Positions 18,250-27,550 of a stretch of 63,554 nucleotides of DNA are shown piece after piece; position 1 is the first letter of the stretch, and each line of letters opens with the position of its first letter. The position numbers and the translations under genes were made by a program. The notes under the pieces were generated by a model. It had not been told where the DNA came from. It searched no databases and was given only the letters and a program-made list of their open reading frames with translations. The DNA comes from an uncultured Anaerolineae bacterium. GTDB lineage: Bacteria > Chloroflexota > Anaerolineae > J036 > Brachytrichaceae. The stretch is from NCBI GenBank assembly GCA_937927775.1, contig CALBEF010000001.1, forward strand, positions 1 to 63,554, given 5' to 3'.

Positions 18250-21200
18250 CTATTCGTACTGCGCCACGACTTCGCACTCGGCCTGTAATGCCGTCGGCAA
18301 CGACACACACTCAAGCGCCGCGTCGAACGGCGCCGGCTCGCCGTTGATGGTTGCGCGCTGGATGGGCTGGCCGGCCGGGTGGCGCAGCCGCAGCTTGATC
18401 TCGCGCGGCAGCCGGCGCAGATTCAACCGGACTTGCGCGCGCAATTCACCCTGCGCCGCCAGACGCGAGGTCACGCTGAAGCTGACAGGGCCGAAGAAGG
18501 TTGGCATGTCCGTCACCCCGAACGACTCGCCATCGGCATGCCATGCGCGCGGCGCGCCTTTGTTCAGCCACAGTGTCCATTGCCCCAGGTCGCCACAGGT
18601 CGAATCGGGCGGCTGCTCGGTCACAAGATGATGCCGCAGCCAGGTGATGACGCGCGCTTCGTCGGACGGCTTGTAGAACGGCCCGGCGCCCAGCCCCGGC
18701 TCGCTCATCCACTCGGTCAGCACGCGCATGTCGCGGTACAGCCCGTACACCAGGTTGTTGTAGAAGTTGCGCACGGCGTGCTTGACCTGATCGCGCCGCA
18801 GGTAGGTCAGATCGATGCTCATCAGATTCGGCTGAGAGGTGACGCCGCCCAGGCTGAACCAGTCGTCGTCCACGTTGATGCCGAAGCCGTACTCGCGGTT
18901 GATGAAGCCGTTGTCTTCCAGGTCTTGCAGAATCCAGGTTACTTCCGGCGCGTCATCGTCGAACAGGCCGCCGTCCCACAGGTGGATCGCGCCATAGGCC
19001 ACCTCACGAATCCAGCCGAACTCGCGTCCGCGCAACTCGGCGCGGGCCGGCACATGCGGCACGGCCACGCCGTTGAGCAGCCTCACCACCGGCGACGCAA
19101 CGCGCGCCTCGCGCACTGCAGCCAGAATGTCGGCGCGATATGCCTGGGCGGCTTCGCGCAGCCGATCCGCCTGCGGGTGATTGATCTCGGCCAGCGCGTC
19201 GGCGGCCATTTTCATCCCGCCATAAGCGTGCGCGTTGACGGCAAACCAGTAGCGCCATTCGGGGTTGTCTTCCAGATGGCCGGGCGGCAACAGGCCGCGC
19301 GTGCGCGCGTCGCGGTTGGCGGTTGCGGCCCGCTCGCGGATGATGAAGTCGCACGCGGCGACGATGCTGGGCGCGACCCTGTGCAGCCAGTCCTGATCGC
19401 CGGTGATGCGGTAATGAAACAGGATGCCCTCGAGGATCGTGCCGTGATCGAGGTTGTAGTAGAAGTGGCTCGGCTTCACGCGCCCCTGATCGAAGTCGAT
19501 GGCCTGCAACGCGCCGTCGGCAGACCGGAAATCGCCATCCGGCTTGACGGTGCCCTGAACGGCCAGCAGCGATTCGAGATAGTCGCGGGCGCGATCGTGG
19601 TGTCCCCAGCAATCCAGCCCGACCGTCTGCCAGGCCGCCTCGTTGCCGCACGCGCCGTACCAGAACGTGCCGGGTGGAACGACGATGTGGCGGGTGACCG
19701 GGTCGCGTGTGGCGCTGATCCAGATGTGGGCCGGCACGGCGCGGGTGAAATCCTCCAGGTCGCGCTCTGCGGCCGGCAACTGCAAGCCGGCCCCGCGCGC
19801 GATCTGGCTGCGCCAGAAGTCGGCGACCTGTGTCTGCGCTTGTCGCAGATCGAGCGCGTCCACGCGCTGCCACTCTGAAGGGGCGTTGTAAGAGATGAAC
19901 GGGATGCGGATGTCGAGCGCGACCGATTCGCCCGGCTGCAACCAGCGCTCGAAAAGGATGGCGTTGTGAAAAGTCGCCGACGCCCCGCCGAGCGCGCAGG
20001 GGATCAGGGCGGCGCCTTCATCCCCGGCCCTGCTCTTGCCAGGAGAGAGGAGGACAGAGGCGCGCAGCACCGGCGCGTCGTAGGGGATCAGTTTCATCAT
20101 GGCCGGCGAGTACTGCGCCGGTCGTATGGAACCGCGCGCCAGCACATGCCCATCCGCATCCAGCGTCAGGTGCTCATCGGGCGACACCTGCAACCACACA
20201 CATGCCCGGCGCGGCGCGGTCGTGATGTTGCGCGCCGTGAGGCGCATCATCAACACGCTGTCGGCTGTTGAGGGATCGACCGCGTCGTCCACAGCCGCGA
20301 CAAACGCTGCCTGCTCGTAAGCGATGTCGCGGTCCTGCCAGGCGGTATGCACGATGGGCAGATAGCCCTCCTCACGCCACTGTCGCTGCGCGCCGTTGCG
20401 CTCGCGGAAATCGGGCGGGTCGCCCGTGCCGACGCGCCAGTGGATGTCGCGGCCGGGCCAGCGCAGGCGTTCGAGGATGCGATTGTTGAGTTTGGCCAGT
20501 CCCTTGCCGGTGAAGACCTCGCCGTTGTAGCGCAACGCGAACTTCTGCTGGTTTGCTTCCAGACTGAGCACGGCGTAAAAGCCGTAGGGTGGGTGGCGCG
20601 CGATGTCGAGTTCCGGGATCTCAGCTTTGGCGCGCGTGTAGGTCTGCTCCGGCGCTTGTGCGACCCGCTCGTAGATCGGCTGGCGCAGCGCCGCTTCACA
20701 CTGCGCGCGATATTGGTCGAACGGCGCATCGTTCGCAGTATCGGTGATGTAGACGTCGAGGTCGCGTATCCACAGGGGGCCGGCGCGCAGATCGGACAGA
20801 TTGATGGTGAAACCGTCGCCGCCTGTCTCGGTTTCGTCAGAGGCAGGGAGACGGAACGTGAGCAGGGTGCAATTTGTGGAGCCGGGGAGCGCGTCGGTGG
20901 CTGTGCCGGTGACGCGCAGGCCGGCGGCGCCGGGCAGTGCCTCAACGCGCTGCACAGTGCCGTTGTACGCCGTGACGGTGTATGGCCTGGCGCCGCTCTG
21001 TCCGACGCGCCGGGCAAGGATGTCAAAGGGAACCTCGCGCGCGTCGGAGTAGACGAACACTCCCGGAGTCTTTAAGACTCCGGGAGTGTCAACTGTTACA
21101 CAAAGTTTCAATGTGCGGCGATAGCGCGCCAGGTAGGCCGGGCGCTGTTCCAGGTCGGGCACATCCGGCAATTCGAGTGTGTCGAGCGGGTCGAAGTCAA

Positions 21201-21513
21201 ATACCAGCGTGTTGCCCTGCGCCGTGCAGGCTGAGCGCGGTTCGATCCACCGGCCATGAAAAGGATCATCCTGGCCGATCCAGCCCCGGCGTGTGCCGTC
21301 GAGCGATTCGGGGTCCACCTGCGGCCAGTTGCGCTGCCAGTATTCGACGCGCACGGCAGCCGGATCTGGCGGGGGGCCGGTGAACGCGATCACGACACGC
21401 CGGATGTCGCGTGGCTCCTCCCACTCGAGGATTTGGGATTCCTGATTTTGGATTGCGGATTGATCCGCGCTACGAAGCTGAGCAAAGGGCGCAAGGTTGA
21501 GAAGCGTCTGCAT
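18250..21513 (-). CDS. Large six-hairpin glycosidase-like protein
   Basis: 1087 residues without a signal peptide. The N-terminal ~600 residues look like beta-sandwich domains; the middle (about 620-960) has the pattern of an (alpha/alpha)6 barrel glycosidase: GTFWYGACGNEAAWQTVGLDCWGHHDRA, then FYYNLDHGTILEGILFHYRITGDQDWL and EWRYWFAVNAHAYGGMKMAADAL, with many Asp/Glu candidates. I cannot assign a GH family. It follows the ABC permease across a repeat spacer and probably degrades imported oligosaccharides. Residues ~15-30 are encoded by heptamer repeats, and a 33-bp palindrome (21057-21089) is translated as DTPGVLKTPGVF. Confidence 0.65.
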   Translation of the reverse strand: MQTLLNLAPFAQLRSADQSAIQNQESQILEWEEPRDIRRVVIAFTGPPPDPAAVRVEYWQRNWPQVDPESLDGTRRGWIGQDDPFHGRWIEPRSACTAQGNTLVFDFDPLDTLELPDVPDLEQRPAYLARYRRTLKLCVTVDTPGVLKTPGVFVYSDAREVPFDILARRVGQSGARPYTVTAYNGTVQRVEALPGAAGLRVTGTATDALPGSTNCTLLTFRLPASDETETGGDGFTINLSDLRAGPLWIRDLDVYITDTANDAPFDQYRAQCEAALRQPIYERVAQAPEQTYTRAKAEIPELDIARHPPYGFYAVLSLEANQQKFALRYNGEVFTGKGLAKLNNRILERLRWPGRDIHWRVGTGDPPDFRERNGAQRQWREEGYLPIVHTAWQDRDIAYEQAAFVAAVDDAVDPSTADSVLMMRLTARNITTAPRRACVWLQVSPDEHLTLDADGHVLARGSIRPAQYSPAMMKLIPYDAPVLRASVLLSPGKSRAGDEGAALIPCALGGASATFHNAILFERWLQPGESVALDIRIPFISYNAPSEWQRVDALDLRQAQTQVADFWRSQIARGAGLQLPAAERDLEDFTRAVPAHIWISATRDPVTRHIVVPPGTFWYGACGNEAAWQTVGLDCWGHHDRARDYLESLLAVQGTVKPDGDFRSADGALQAIDFDQGRVKPSHFYYNLDHGTILEGILFHYRITGDQDWLHRVAPSIVAACDFIIRERAATANRDARTRGLLPPGHLEDNPEWRYWFAVNAHAYGGMKMAADALAEINHPQADRLREAAQAYRADILAAVREARVASPVVRLLNGVAVPHVPARAELRGREFGWIREVAYGAIHLWDGGLFDDDAPEVTWILQDLEDNGFINREYGFGINVDDDWFSLGGVTSQPNLMSIDLTYLRRDQVKHAVRNFYNNLVYGLYRDMRVLTEWMSEPGLGAGPFYKPSDEARVITWLRHHLVTEQPPDSTCGDLGQWTLWLNKGAPRAWHADGESFGVTDMPTFFGPVSFSVTSRLAAQGELRAQVRLNLRRLPREIKLRLRHPAGQPIQRATINGEPAPFDAALECVSLPTALQAECEVVAQYE
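21057..21089. repeat. Palindromic element inside the glycosidase gene
   Basis: Two perfect 14-bp arms (21057-21070 and 21076-21089) around TTTAA. It is read in frame on the minus strand and adds a short PGV-LK-PGV peptide. It resembles mobile REP-type palindromes more than normal coding sequence. Confidence 0.8.
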
Positions 21514-21601
21514 GGTGTTGTCGCAGGGTCAGGGGGCAGGAGTCAGGAGTCAGGATACGCAATACGCAACACGCAATCCCAAATCCAAAATCCAAAATCG
21601 A
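21426..21601. repeat. Heptamer repeats at the permease/glycosidase junction
   Basis: Spacer 21527-21601 is a continuous run of 7-bp units on the minus strand, changing from GATTTTG through GATTGCG/TATTGCG to ACTCCTG without losing the 7-bp phase. A second run (21426-21465) lies inside the glycosidase N-terminus and is translated (SAIQNQESQILE). Confidence 0.85.
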
Positions 21602-21603
21602 TA

Positions 21604-22497
21604 TTACCCTTTGAGGCCGGTGGTGACGATGCCCTGAACGATGTAACGCTGGGCGATAAAGTACAGGATGATGCACGGCGCCACAAACATGGTCGCCGCC
21701 GCCATCTGGTAGGACAACTCGCCGCCGCCCCGGAAGCTGCGCAGGTAGTTCACACCCAGGGCCAGGGTGTACAGATTGGTGTCGCTGAGGTAGATCAACG
21801 GCCCCATGAAGTCGTTCCAACTGCCCATGAAGGAGAAGATGCCGATGGTGGCGAGGGCCGGCTTGGCCAGCGGCAGGATGATCTGCCAGTAGATGCGAAA
21901 CTCATGCGCGCCGTCCACCTTGGCCGCCTCGTCCAGCTCCAGGTTGATCGTCAGGAAGAACTGGCGCAGCAGGAAGACAGAGAAAGCCGGCCCGAAAAAC
22001 GCGCCGGCGGTGAGCGGGGCGTAGCTGTTAGTCAGGCCAAGTGTCCGCCAGATGACGAACTGCGGAATCATGGTCACGACGCCGGGCAGCATCATGGTGG
22101 ACAGCAACACCAGGAACAGGAGGTTGCGGCCGGGGAATCGCAGGCGCGCAAACGCGAACGCTACCAGCGAGGCTGATAGCAGCTCGCCGGTGACAGCGAG
22201 CGCGCTGACGAGCGTGCTATTGAAAAAGTAGCGCGCGAACGGGATCATCCGAAAGACCTGCGGGTAGTTATCGAGCACAATCTGGCTGGGGAAGAACTCC
22301 GGCGGGAACCTCATGCCGGAGCCGATCGGCTTGACCGACGACGACACCGTCCACAACAGCGGCAGGATGAAGAGCACGCTGAAGCCGATCAGCAGGGCAT
22401 ACACGAAGACGACGCGCAGCGCGTCGCGCGCGACGCGCTGCGGCGAGTGTGTGGTCTGGTAGATCGAGCGGGACTGCGATTGTGTCACGGCCGACAT
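21604..22497 (-). CDS. Carbohydrate ABC transporter permease (MalG type)
   Basis: 297 residues, six membrane helices. The ATPase-docking EAA loop is DEAAKVDGAHEFRIYWQIILPLAKPALATIG, typical of CUT1 sugar permeases. It begins one base after the stop of the partner permease, so translation is likely coupled. It pairs with the upstream permease and the binding protein. No ATPase gene is in the window; a shared MsiK-like ATPase may serve it, as in other CUT1 systems. Confidence 0.93.
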   Translation of the reverse strand: MSAVTQSQSRSIYQTTHSPQRVARDALRVVFVYALLIGFSVLFILPLLWTVSSSVKPIGSGMRFPPEFFPSQIVLDNYPQVFRMIPFARYFFNSTLVSALAVTGELLSASLVAFAFARLRFPGRNLLFLVLLSTMMLPGVVTMIPQFVIWRTLGLTNSYAPLTAGAFFGPAFSVFLLRQFFLTINLELDEAAKVDGAHEFRIYWQIILPLAKPALATIGIFSFMGSWNDFMGPLIYLSDTNLYTLALGVNYLRSFRGGGELSYQMAAATMFVAPCIILYFIAQRYIVQGIVTTGLKG

Positions 22498-22498
22498 G

Positions 22499-23446
22499 TC
22501 AGCGTTCCCTCCCCGCGCTCTCGTAGTACACCCACAGGCTGGATGTGCGCAGCAAAATCAACGTGAAGAAGAGAATGATGAGGAACAACACCCAGGCGAG
22601 CGCGGACGCATAGCCCATCTCGAACCAGTTGAAGGCGTTGCGGTACAAGTACAGCAAATAGAAGAGCGTGGCATAGCCCGGCCCGCCGCCGGTCATCAGG
22701 TAGGAGATGGTGAAGGTCTGGAAGGTGCCGATGACGCCGGTGATGACCGAGAACATGATCACCGGCGAGATAAGCGGGATGGTGATATGCCAGAACTTGC
22801 GGAACCCGCCGGCGCCGTCCAGCTCCGCCGCTTCGTACAACGATTGCGGCACGCCCTGCAACGCAGCCAGGAAGATGACCGCGCCGCTGCCGGCGCCCCA
22901 CAGGCTCATCAGCACCAGCGTCCACAGCACCACGTTTGGGTCGCCCAGCCAATTCGGCCCCTGGATGCCCACGCGGCTGAGGATAAAGTTGACGATGCCC
23001 AGCCGGTGGTTGAACAGCCAGCTAAACACGATCGCCACGGCTACGCCGGAGATCAGCGAAGGCATATAAAAGATGGTGCGGAACGCTCGGATGCCGGCTA
23101 CTTTCTGATTCAGTAACAGCGCGACCAACAGGGAGGTGACCGTGCCCAGCGGCACGGCCAGCAGCGTGTAGGTGCCGGTCACCTGCAGGGCAATGCCCAC
23201 GAAGGGATCGGTCAGCATGCGCTCGTAGTTTGCCAGCCCCAGCCATTGCGGCGCCTGCACAAGTGTGTATTTGGTCAGGCTGAAGTAGAACGACAGAAGA
23301 ATCGGCCCGACGAGGAAGAGCAGCAGCCCAAACAGCCACGGGCTGATAAAGATGTAGGCGACGATGGCTTCCCGGCGGCTCTGGGTCATCCACGGCCGGC
23401 GATGGGGTGTTGCGCCAGCCCCCAATCTGGACTCCAGACTTGCCAT
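22499..23446 (-). CDS. Carbohydrate ABC transporter permease (MalF type)
   Basis: 315 residues, six membrane helices (first: AYIFISPWLFGLLLFLVGP). The EAA loop reads YEAAELDGAGGFRKFWHITIPLISPV. It forms the channel with the MalG-type partner downstream. Start 23446 is taken because AGGAG precedes it; an in-frame TTG at 23464 lies within the heptamer repeat and is unlikely. Substrate is an oligosaccharide, inferred from family and the two glycosidases nearby. Confidence 0.92.
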   Translation of the reverse strand: MASLESRLGAGATPHRRPWMTQSRREAIVAYIFISPWLFGLLLFLVGPILLSFYFSLTKYTLVQAPQWLGLANYERMLTDPFVGIALQVTGTYTLLAVPLGTVTSLLVALLLNQKVAGIRAFRTIFYMPSLISGVAVAIVFSWLFNHRLGIVNFILSRVGIQGPNWLGDPNVVLWTLVLMSLWGAGSGAVIFLAALQGVPQSLYEAAELDGAGGFRKFWHITIPLISPVIMFSVITGVIGTFQTFTISYLMTGGGPGYATLFYLLYLYRNAFNWFEMGYASALAWVLFLIILFFTLILLRTSSLWVYYESAGRER

Positions 23447-23459
23447 GGCACTCCTGATT

Positions 23460-23578
23460 TTCAACTGCGGGTTTTAGACTTTGGATTTTGGATTTTGGAT
23501 TTTGGACTGGCGGGAAACAGCGACTCGTGCCGCCATCCAAAATCCAAAACCGTCAATCCGCAATCAGCAATTGTCAAT
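23460..23578. repeat. Heptamer repeats in both orientations between binding protein and permease
   Basis: Reading the plus strand, TTTTGGA-type units (about 23472-23506) are followed by CCAAAAT-type units (about 23535-23551) and CAATCCG/CAATCAG units up to the binding-protein stop at 23579. The two inverted runs can pair into a stem of about 15 bp in the polycistronic mRNA. Confidence 0.85.
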
Positions 23579-24934
23579 TCATCTGCGCGCCAATTCCGCA
23601 TCCACCAGCGGCGTGGCGGCTTGCATCGCTTCCAGGGCCGTCTTCTGGCCGTTCATCACCAGGTCGATCTCGGCCTGGATCATGCCCTGGATTTTGTCGA
23701 ACTTCTCGCCGGCGCCGGGGATGCGGATGACATCCGGCTGGGTGACCAGTTTGCGCAACGGCTCATAGCCCAGCTCCTTGTGCAACGGCACGTCGAAGAA
23801 GCGGTCGATCATGGAGCGCAACGACGGGATGTAGGGCACCAGCGGCTCGATCACGCTGTCGAGCACAAACTCGCGGATGTACTCCCAGGCCGCGTTCTTC
23901 ACTTTGGACGGCGGCGAGATCGACCAGCACGCGGTGTGCATGTACCACACGCGGTTGCCGTTGTTGGCTTTGGGCGTCAGCACAGCCTTCCAGTCAAACG
24001 CGCTGATGTTCTTGAACTCGCCGACGTTCCAGTAGTTGCCCAGGTACATGGACAATGTGCCGGCTTTGAACGCTTCCTCATTGCTTTGCAGCACCTGCAT
24101 CGCCGACGAGCCGGGCGCCACCTTGTGTTTCGTCACCAGATCGGCCCAGTATTGCAGCGCCTCAACGGTCTTCGGGTCGGTCAGGGTGGACTTGCTGCTG
24201 TCCGGCGTGAACCAGTCGCCGCCGTTCGACCATACGGTGTACAGGTGATTGACGAACCAGTTGCCGAACGAAAAGCCCCACTGCTCCGGGATGCCGTCGC
24301 CATCGGCATCCAGCGTCAGCGATTTGGCTGCGTTGAGCACATCATCCCACTTCCAGTCGGGGCTGGGCAGATCGACGCCGGCTTTGGCGAAGTGATCGGG
24401 GTTGTAGTACAGCGACACCGGGCCGGGCATGAAGCCGATCAACATGGCGTGAATCTTGTCCTGCCATGAGCCGGCGGTAATGGCAGCCGGCACGATGTCA
24501 TCGCGTTTGATCTTCGGATCGCCAGCGATGAACGGCTCCAGATCAAGCAGCGCGCCGTTGGCGGCGTAGGGCTGCACGTAGCCTTCCCACATATCGAACA
24601 GATCGGGCGGAGTGCCGGCAGCGATCAGGGTCTGAAGTTTCTCGAAATAGCCTGTGCCGGGCGGCGGCACTTCCTGGATGATCTTTACACCGGGGTATTT
24701 CTGCTCGAACTCGGTGTTCCATTTGGCGCGCAGGTCGATTTCATCCTGGCCGGAGCAGCACAGCAGGATCTTCATCTCGCCCTGCTCATACTGGGTTGGG
24801 CCGGCTGCCGGCGCTTGCGCAGCGGGGGCAGTCGGCGCAGGTTGCGCGGGCGCGCACGCGGCCAGCATTCCGCCGGCTGCGCCCAGGCCGGCCAGTTTCA
24901 AAATCTGTCGGCGTGTCACTCGTTGTCCAGACAT
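23579..24934 (-). CDS. Sugar ABC transporter substrate-binding lipoprotein
   Basis: 451 residues. N-terminus has a twin-arginine-like TRRQILKLAG (RR at 8-9) and a lipobox LAAC (C27), then a Pro/Ala linker, so it is probably a Tat-exported lipoprotein on the outer face of the membrane. The rest is an extracellular solute-binding family 1 fold (NTEFEQKYPGVKIIQEVPP near the start; WEYIREFVLD near the end). It is first in the ABC operon and is expected to be the most abundant product. GAGGAT upstream of the ATG is the ribosome binding site. Confidence 0.93.
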   Translation of the reverse strand: MSGQRVTRRQILKLAGLGAAGGMLAACAPAQPAPTAPAAQAPAAGPTQYEQGEMKILLCCSGQDEIDLRAKWNTEFEQKYPGVKIIQEVPPPGTGYFEKLQTLIAAGTPPDLFDMWEGYVQPYAANGALLDLEPFIAGDPKIKRDDIVPAAITAGSWQDKIHAMLIGFMPGPVSLYYNPDHFAKAGVDLPSPDWKWDDVLNAAKSLTLDADGDGIPEQWGFSFGNWFVNHLYTVWSNGGDWFTPDSSKSTLTDPKTVEALQYWADLVTKHKVAPGSSAMQVLQSNEEAFKAGTLSMYLGNYWNVGEFKNISAFDWKAVLTPKANNGNRVWYMHTACWSISPPSKVKNAAWEYIREFVLDSVIEPLVPYIPSLRSMIDRFFDVPLHKELGYEPLRKLVTQPDVIRIPGAGEKFDKIQGMIQAEIDLVMNGQKTALEAMQAATPLVDAELARR

Positions 24935-25141
24935 GGTCCCTTAAATCCTCCTCGATCAGGTATGCTTAAACACGAACAAAACAAGCTTGCGATCTGAAAG
25001 AAAGATGGGATCGGTGAGTGAGCAATGCGACGGGTTACTCACAGCTTCTCGTCAATTGTCACCTCCTTAACTTCACCGGCGCCCTTTGTTTCTCCAACTG
25101 CTTTGCGCGCGGCGCAACACCTGAAGCGCGCCGGAAATCTG

Positions 25142-27172
25142 TCAGGGACGCAGATTCAGTTCGATCATCTCCGATCCGAATTCACCGATGCTGACCATCA
25201 CCCCGTCATTTGCGAGCGATGCGCCGCTGCTTTGGATTGTAACTCGCGCGTCGGCCAGGCGGACATCGTATATGCCGTCGGCCTTCAGGCCGCGCGGACG
25301 AATTGTTTTGCCGGCCGGCCCGCCCTGCGCGCGATACACCATCACCACGCTGCGGGTCTGATCCGGCGACACCGCCTGAATGGCGTCCCATCCCCAGCCC
25401 TTGCCCTCCAGGTTGTTGCGCGGCGGGATCAGGTGAATGATTTTGGCGTCTCTTATCAGCGGCCGCAGTCGCTTGTACTCGGCGATCGCGGCGCGCGTCT
25501 GGGTCATCTGTTCTTCATTCCACTCGGTGACCCGCTGCATCAGGATCAGCGGCCCGCCGAAAATGGCGCTGCGCAGGGTGTACGGCGTCGGGTCGTCCTG
25601 CATGTAGCGCACGCTGTAGCGCGGCGAGAAGGGGTAAGAGGCGCCGTACACGCCCTGGCGCGTCGCGTAGGTGGCGATGTTGTCCACGGTGATGGTGGTG
25701 TGATACAGCCGGGCCATTTTGTAAGTCAACATGCAACCGCCATCCTCGCAGTTCTCCCACACCACATGCGGGCGCAGCCGGCGCACCGTCTCGATCACCC
25801 GGTCGATGCCTTCGACCGAGTTGGTGTAGTTGTGATCGTCTGTCGGGCAGGCGGAAGTCCCGTCGTGGCAGGCTTTGACCATGTCCTCGCCGTCCTGCAC
25901 GAAATAGTCCACGTGATAGTCGTCGATGAGGCGCACGATCTCGCCGATCAGCCACTCCCGGCACGGCGGATGGCCCAGACACAAGGGCGCGGCGCCGAAG
26001 TAGTCCTCGTGGCGGTGGATCAGCCAGTCGGGATGCTGCTGCGCCACCGGCGCGTTGACGTTGGCCTGCGCCAGCGGGATGTGCAGGCCGAAGCGCATCC
26101 CCAGCGCGTGCGCGCGGTCGGCTAATGGCTTGAGGCCGCGCGGGAACTTTTCGGGGTGCGCGCGCCACTCGCCGATCTGCGCCGCCCAGCCCAGGTCCAT
26201 GACCACCACTTCGACGCCCAGTTGCGCGCACCGCTCAATGGCGGCCAGTTGCTGTGTCTCGTTGATCTCCTGACCGTAGCCCCATGAGTTGTACTGCGCC
26301 CAGGGATGGCGCTCGTCCGGGGCCGGCGGATGTACATGCGCCTCGGCAAAGCGCTGGGTGACGTGGCCGGCCTCGTCCCAGTCGCCCTCGAACACGCCGA
26401 TGAAAAACGCCGGGACCTCGAACGAGTCTCCCGGTTCGACGCGGTGATGGAGATCGTCGATCGCGCTGACGAAGTGAGCGGCGTCGGACGACGCCCAGGC
26501 GCGCAGCCGGCTCTTGCCGTTGAACTCGATGCCGCACACGATGCCATAGCCGGCGTGCGGGGCGATGTCGTCTGAGCGCATCGAATGCCAGTCGCTCTCG
26601 CCATCGCGCGCCGCAAACCAGGCGCAACTGCTGGGGCCGCTGTAGCTTGACGGGAACGATCCCATGCGAATCTCCGTGGCCGCCCGGCCCGGGATCAGCG
26701 GCGCGTCGTATTGGCTGAAGAAATCGTTGCGGTAGACCCAACTGAACTGGTTGACGTGAAACAGGTTCTGGCCGGGCGGCATCGTCAGGTTCAGAATTTC
26801 CGCCTCCGTCACGGTCAGCGCGGCCTCGCCGCAATTGTTGATGCTGCCCCAGGTTCGCACAAAGGGGAAATCCGGCCAGATCTGAAAACAGCGCGTCAGC
26901 CGCGCGCCATCGCGCTCGGCCTGGCAACGCAGCATCGTAGAACCATCCGGCTGCAACTCGTGTGTCGCCTGGACATTGCGCCACAGCACGGGTTGCCCGT
27001 CGATGCGCAGGCGCGGCGCATGAGAGGGCTGGATGGCCGGCCGGTCTCGCGCACGGTCCACAACCTGCCACCACAACCGGCCTTCGACCTCGCGCACCGA
27101 ACAGATGATGCTGTCGTTGCCGATGCGCCAGGCCGCGGACTGCGCATCGAAATCGCTCTGAGCCGAGGTCAT
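25142..27172 (-). CDS. Alpha-galactosidase-like glycoside hydrolase (GH-D clan, GH36-like)
   Basis: 676 residues, no signal peptide. N-terminal beta-supersandwich (about 1-280), then a TIM barrel: YNSWGYGQEI, VVMDLGWAAQIGEW, GMRFGLHIPLAQAN, DYFVQDGEDM (likely nucleophile region) and WENCEDGGCML, matching the layout of GH36 where ECSGGGGR is usual. A C-terminal beta domain follows. The start 27172 has AGGAGG 8 nt upstream; a longer frame from 27199 lacks this. Lying just upstream of the ABC operon, it probably acts on imported galactosides or related sugars. A minus-strand TATAAT at 27249-27244 may be its promoter. Confidence 0.72.
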   Translation of the reverse strand: MTSAQSDFDAQSAAWRIGNDSIICSVREVEGRLWWQVVDRARDRPAIQPSHAPRLRIDGQPVLWRNVQATHELQPDGSTMLRCQAERDGARLTRCFQIWPDFPFVRTWGSINNCGEAALTVTEAEILNLTMPPGQNLFHVNQFSWVYRNDFFSQYDAPLIPGRAATEIRMGSFPSSYSGPSSCAWFAARDGESDWHSMRSDDIAPHAGYGIVCGIEFNGKSRLRAWASSDAAHFVSAIDDLHHRVEPGDSFEVPAFFIGVFEGDWDEAGHVTQRFAEAHVHPPAPDERHPWAQYNSWGYGQEINETQQLAAIERCAQLGVEVVVMDLGWAAQIGEWRAHPEKFPRGLKPLADRAHALGMRFGLHIPLAQANVNAPVAQQHPDWLIHRHEDYFGAAPLCLGHPPCREWLIGEIVRLIDDYHVDYFVQDGEDMVKACHDGTSACPTDDHNYTNSVEGIDRVIETVRRLRPHVVWENCEDGGCMLTYKMARLYHTTITVDNIATYATRQGVYGASYPFSPRYSVRYMQDDPTPYTLRSAIFGGPLILMQRVTEWNEEQMTQTRAAIAEYKRLRPLIRDAKIIHLIPPRNNLEGKGWGWDAIQAVSPDQTRSVVMVYRAQGGPAGKTIRPRGLKADGIYDVRLADARVTIQSSGASLANDGVMVSIGEFGSEMIELNLRP

Positions 27173-27550
27173 GGATAACACCTCCTGGTGATCGCACACG
27201 TAATCGCGCGCGCTGTTTTGCGGCGCCGCCGGGTCCGCGCTGGATTATAGAGGACGAATGGTGGACGATGCGCCTATGCGCCTTTTGTCCCTTGAGATAT
27301 TGTCTGGCGCTCGACGAACCGATCAATCAGGCGTCTGCTTGTCGCCTGGGACGAGCGCTGCCTCCTGCACCTTGTCACGGGCAACCTTAAAATTCAGATG
27401 CGTTTGTCCTGCGGGTTTGTCGAAGACGACATCTCTTGCGGCCTCCCGCAGGTTCAGACACACAACCTGCGCGAGGGTGGCAAAACAAAAGGCAGCCGGC
27501 GAAACGGCTGCCTTGCACAGGCGAATTGTCAACAGGATATGGGTCGCAGG
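27173..27550. other. Intergenic region between superoxide dismutase and the GH36-like gene
   Basis: It holds the ribosome binding site and candidate promoter (TATAAT 27249-27244, minus) of the GH36-like gene and the terminator of the dismutase gene. A small minus-strand frame (27532-27323) runs through the terminator and is not believable. No other gene is seen. Confidence 0.6.
27482..27514 (-). terminator. Rho-independent terminator after superoxide dismutase
   Basis: Minus strand AAGGCAGCCG and CGGCTGCCTT form a perfect 10-bp stem with a 6-nt loop, followed by TTGTTTTG. It lies 37 bp past the sod stop. Confidence 0.92.

Noticed and set aside
27323..27532. 69-codon minus-strand frame after superoxide dismutase
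   Set aside because: It runs straight through a perfect Rho-independent terminator and has no similarity I can recognise.
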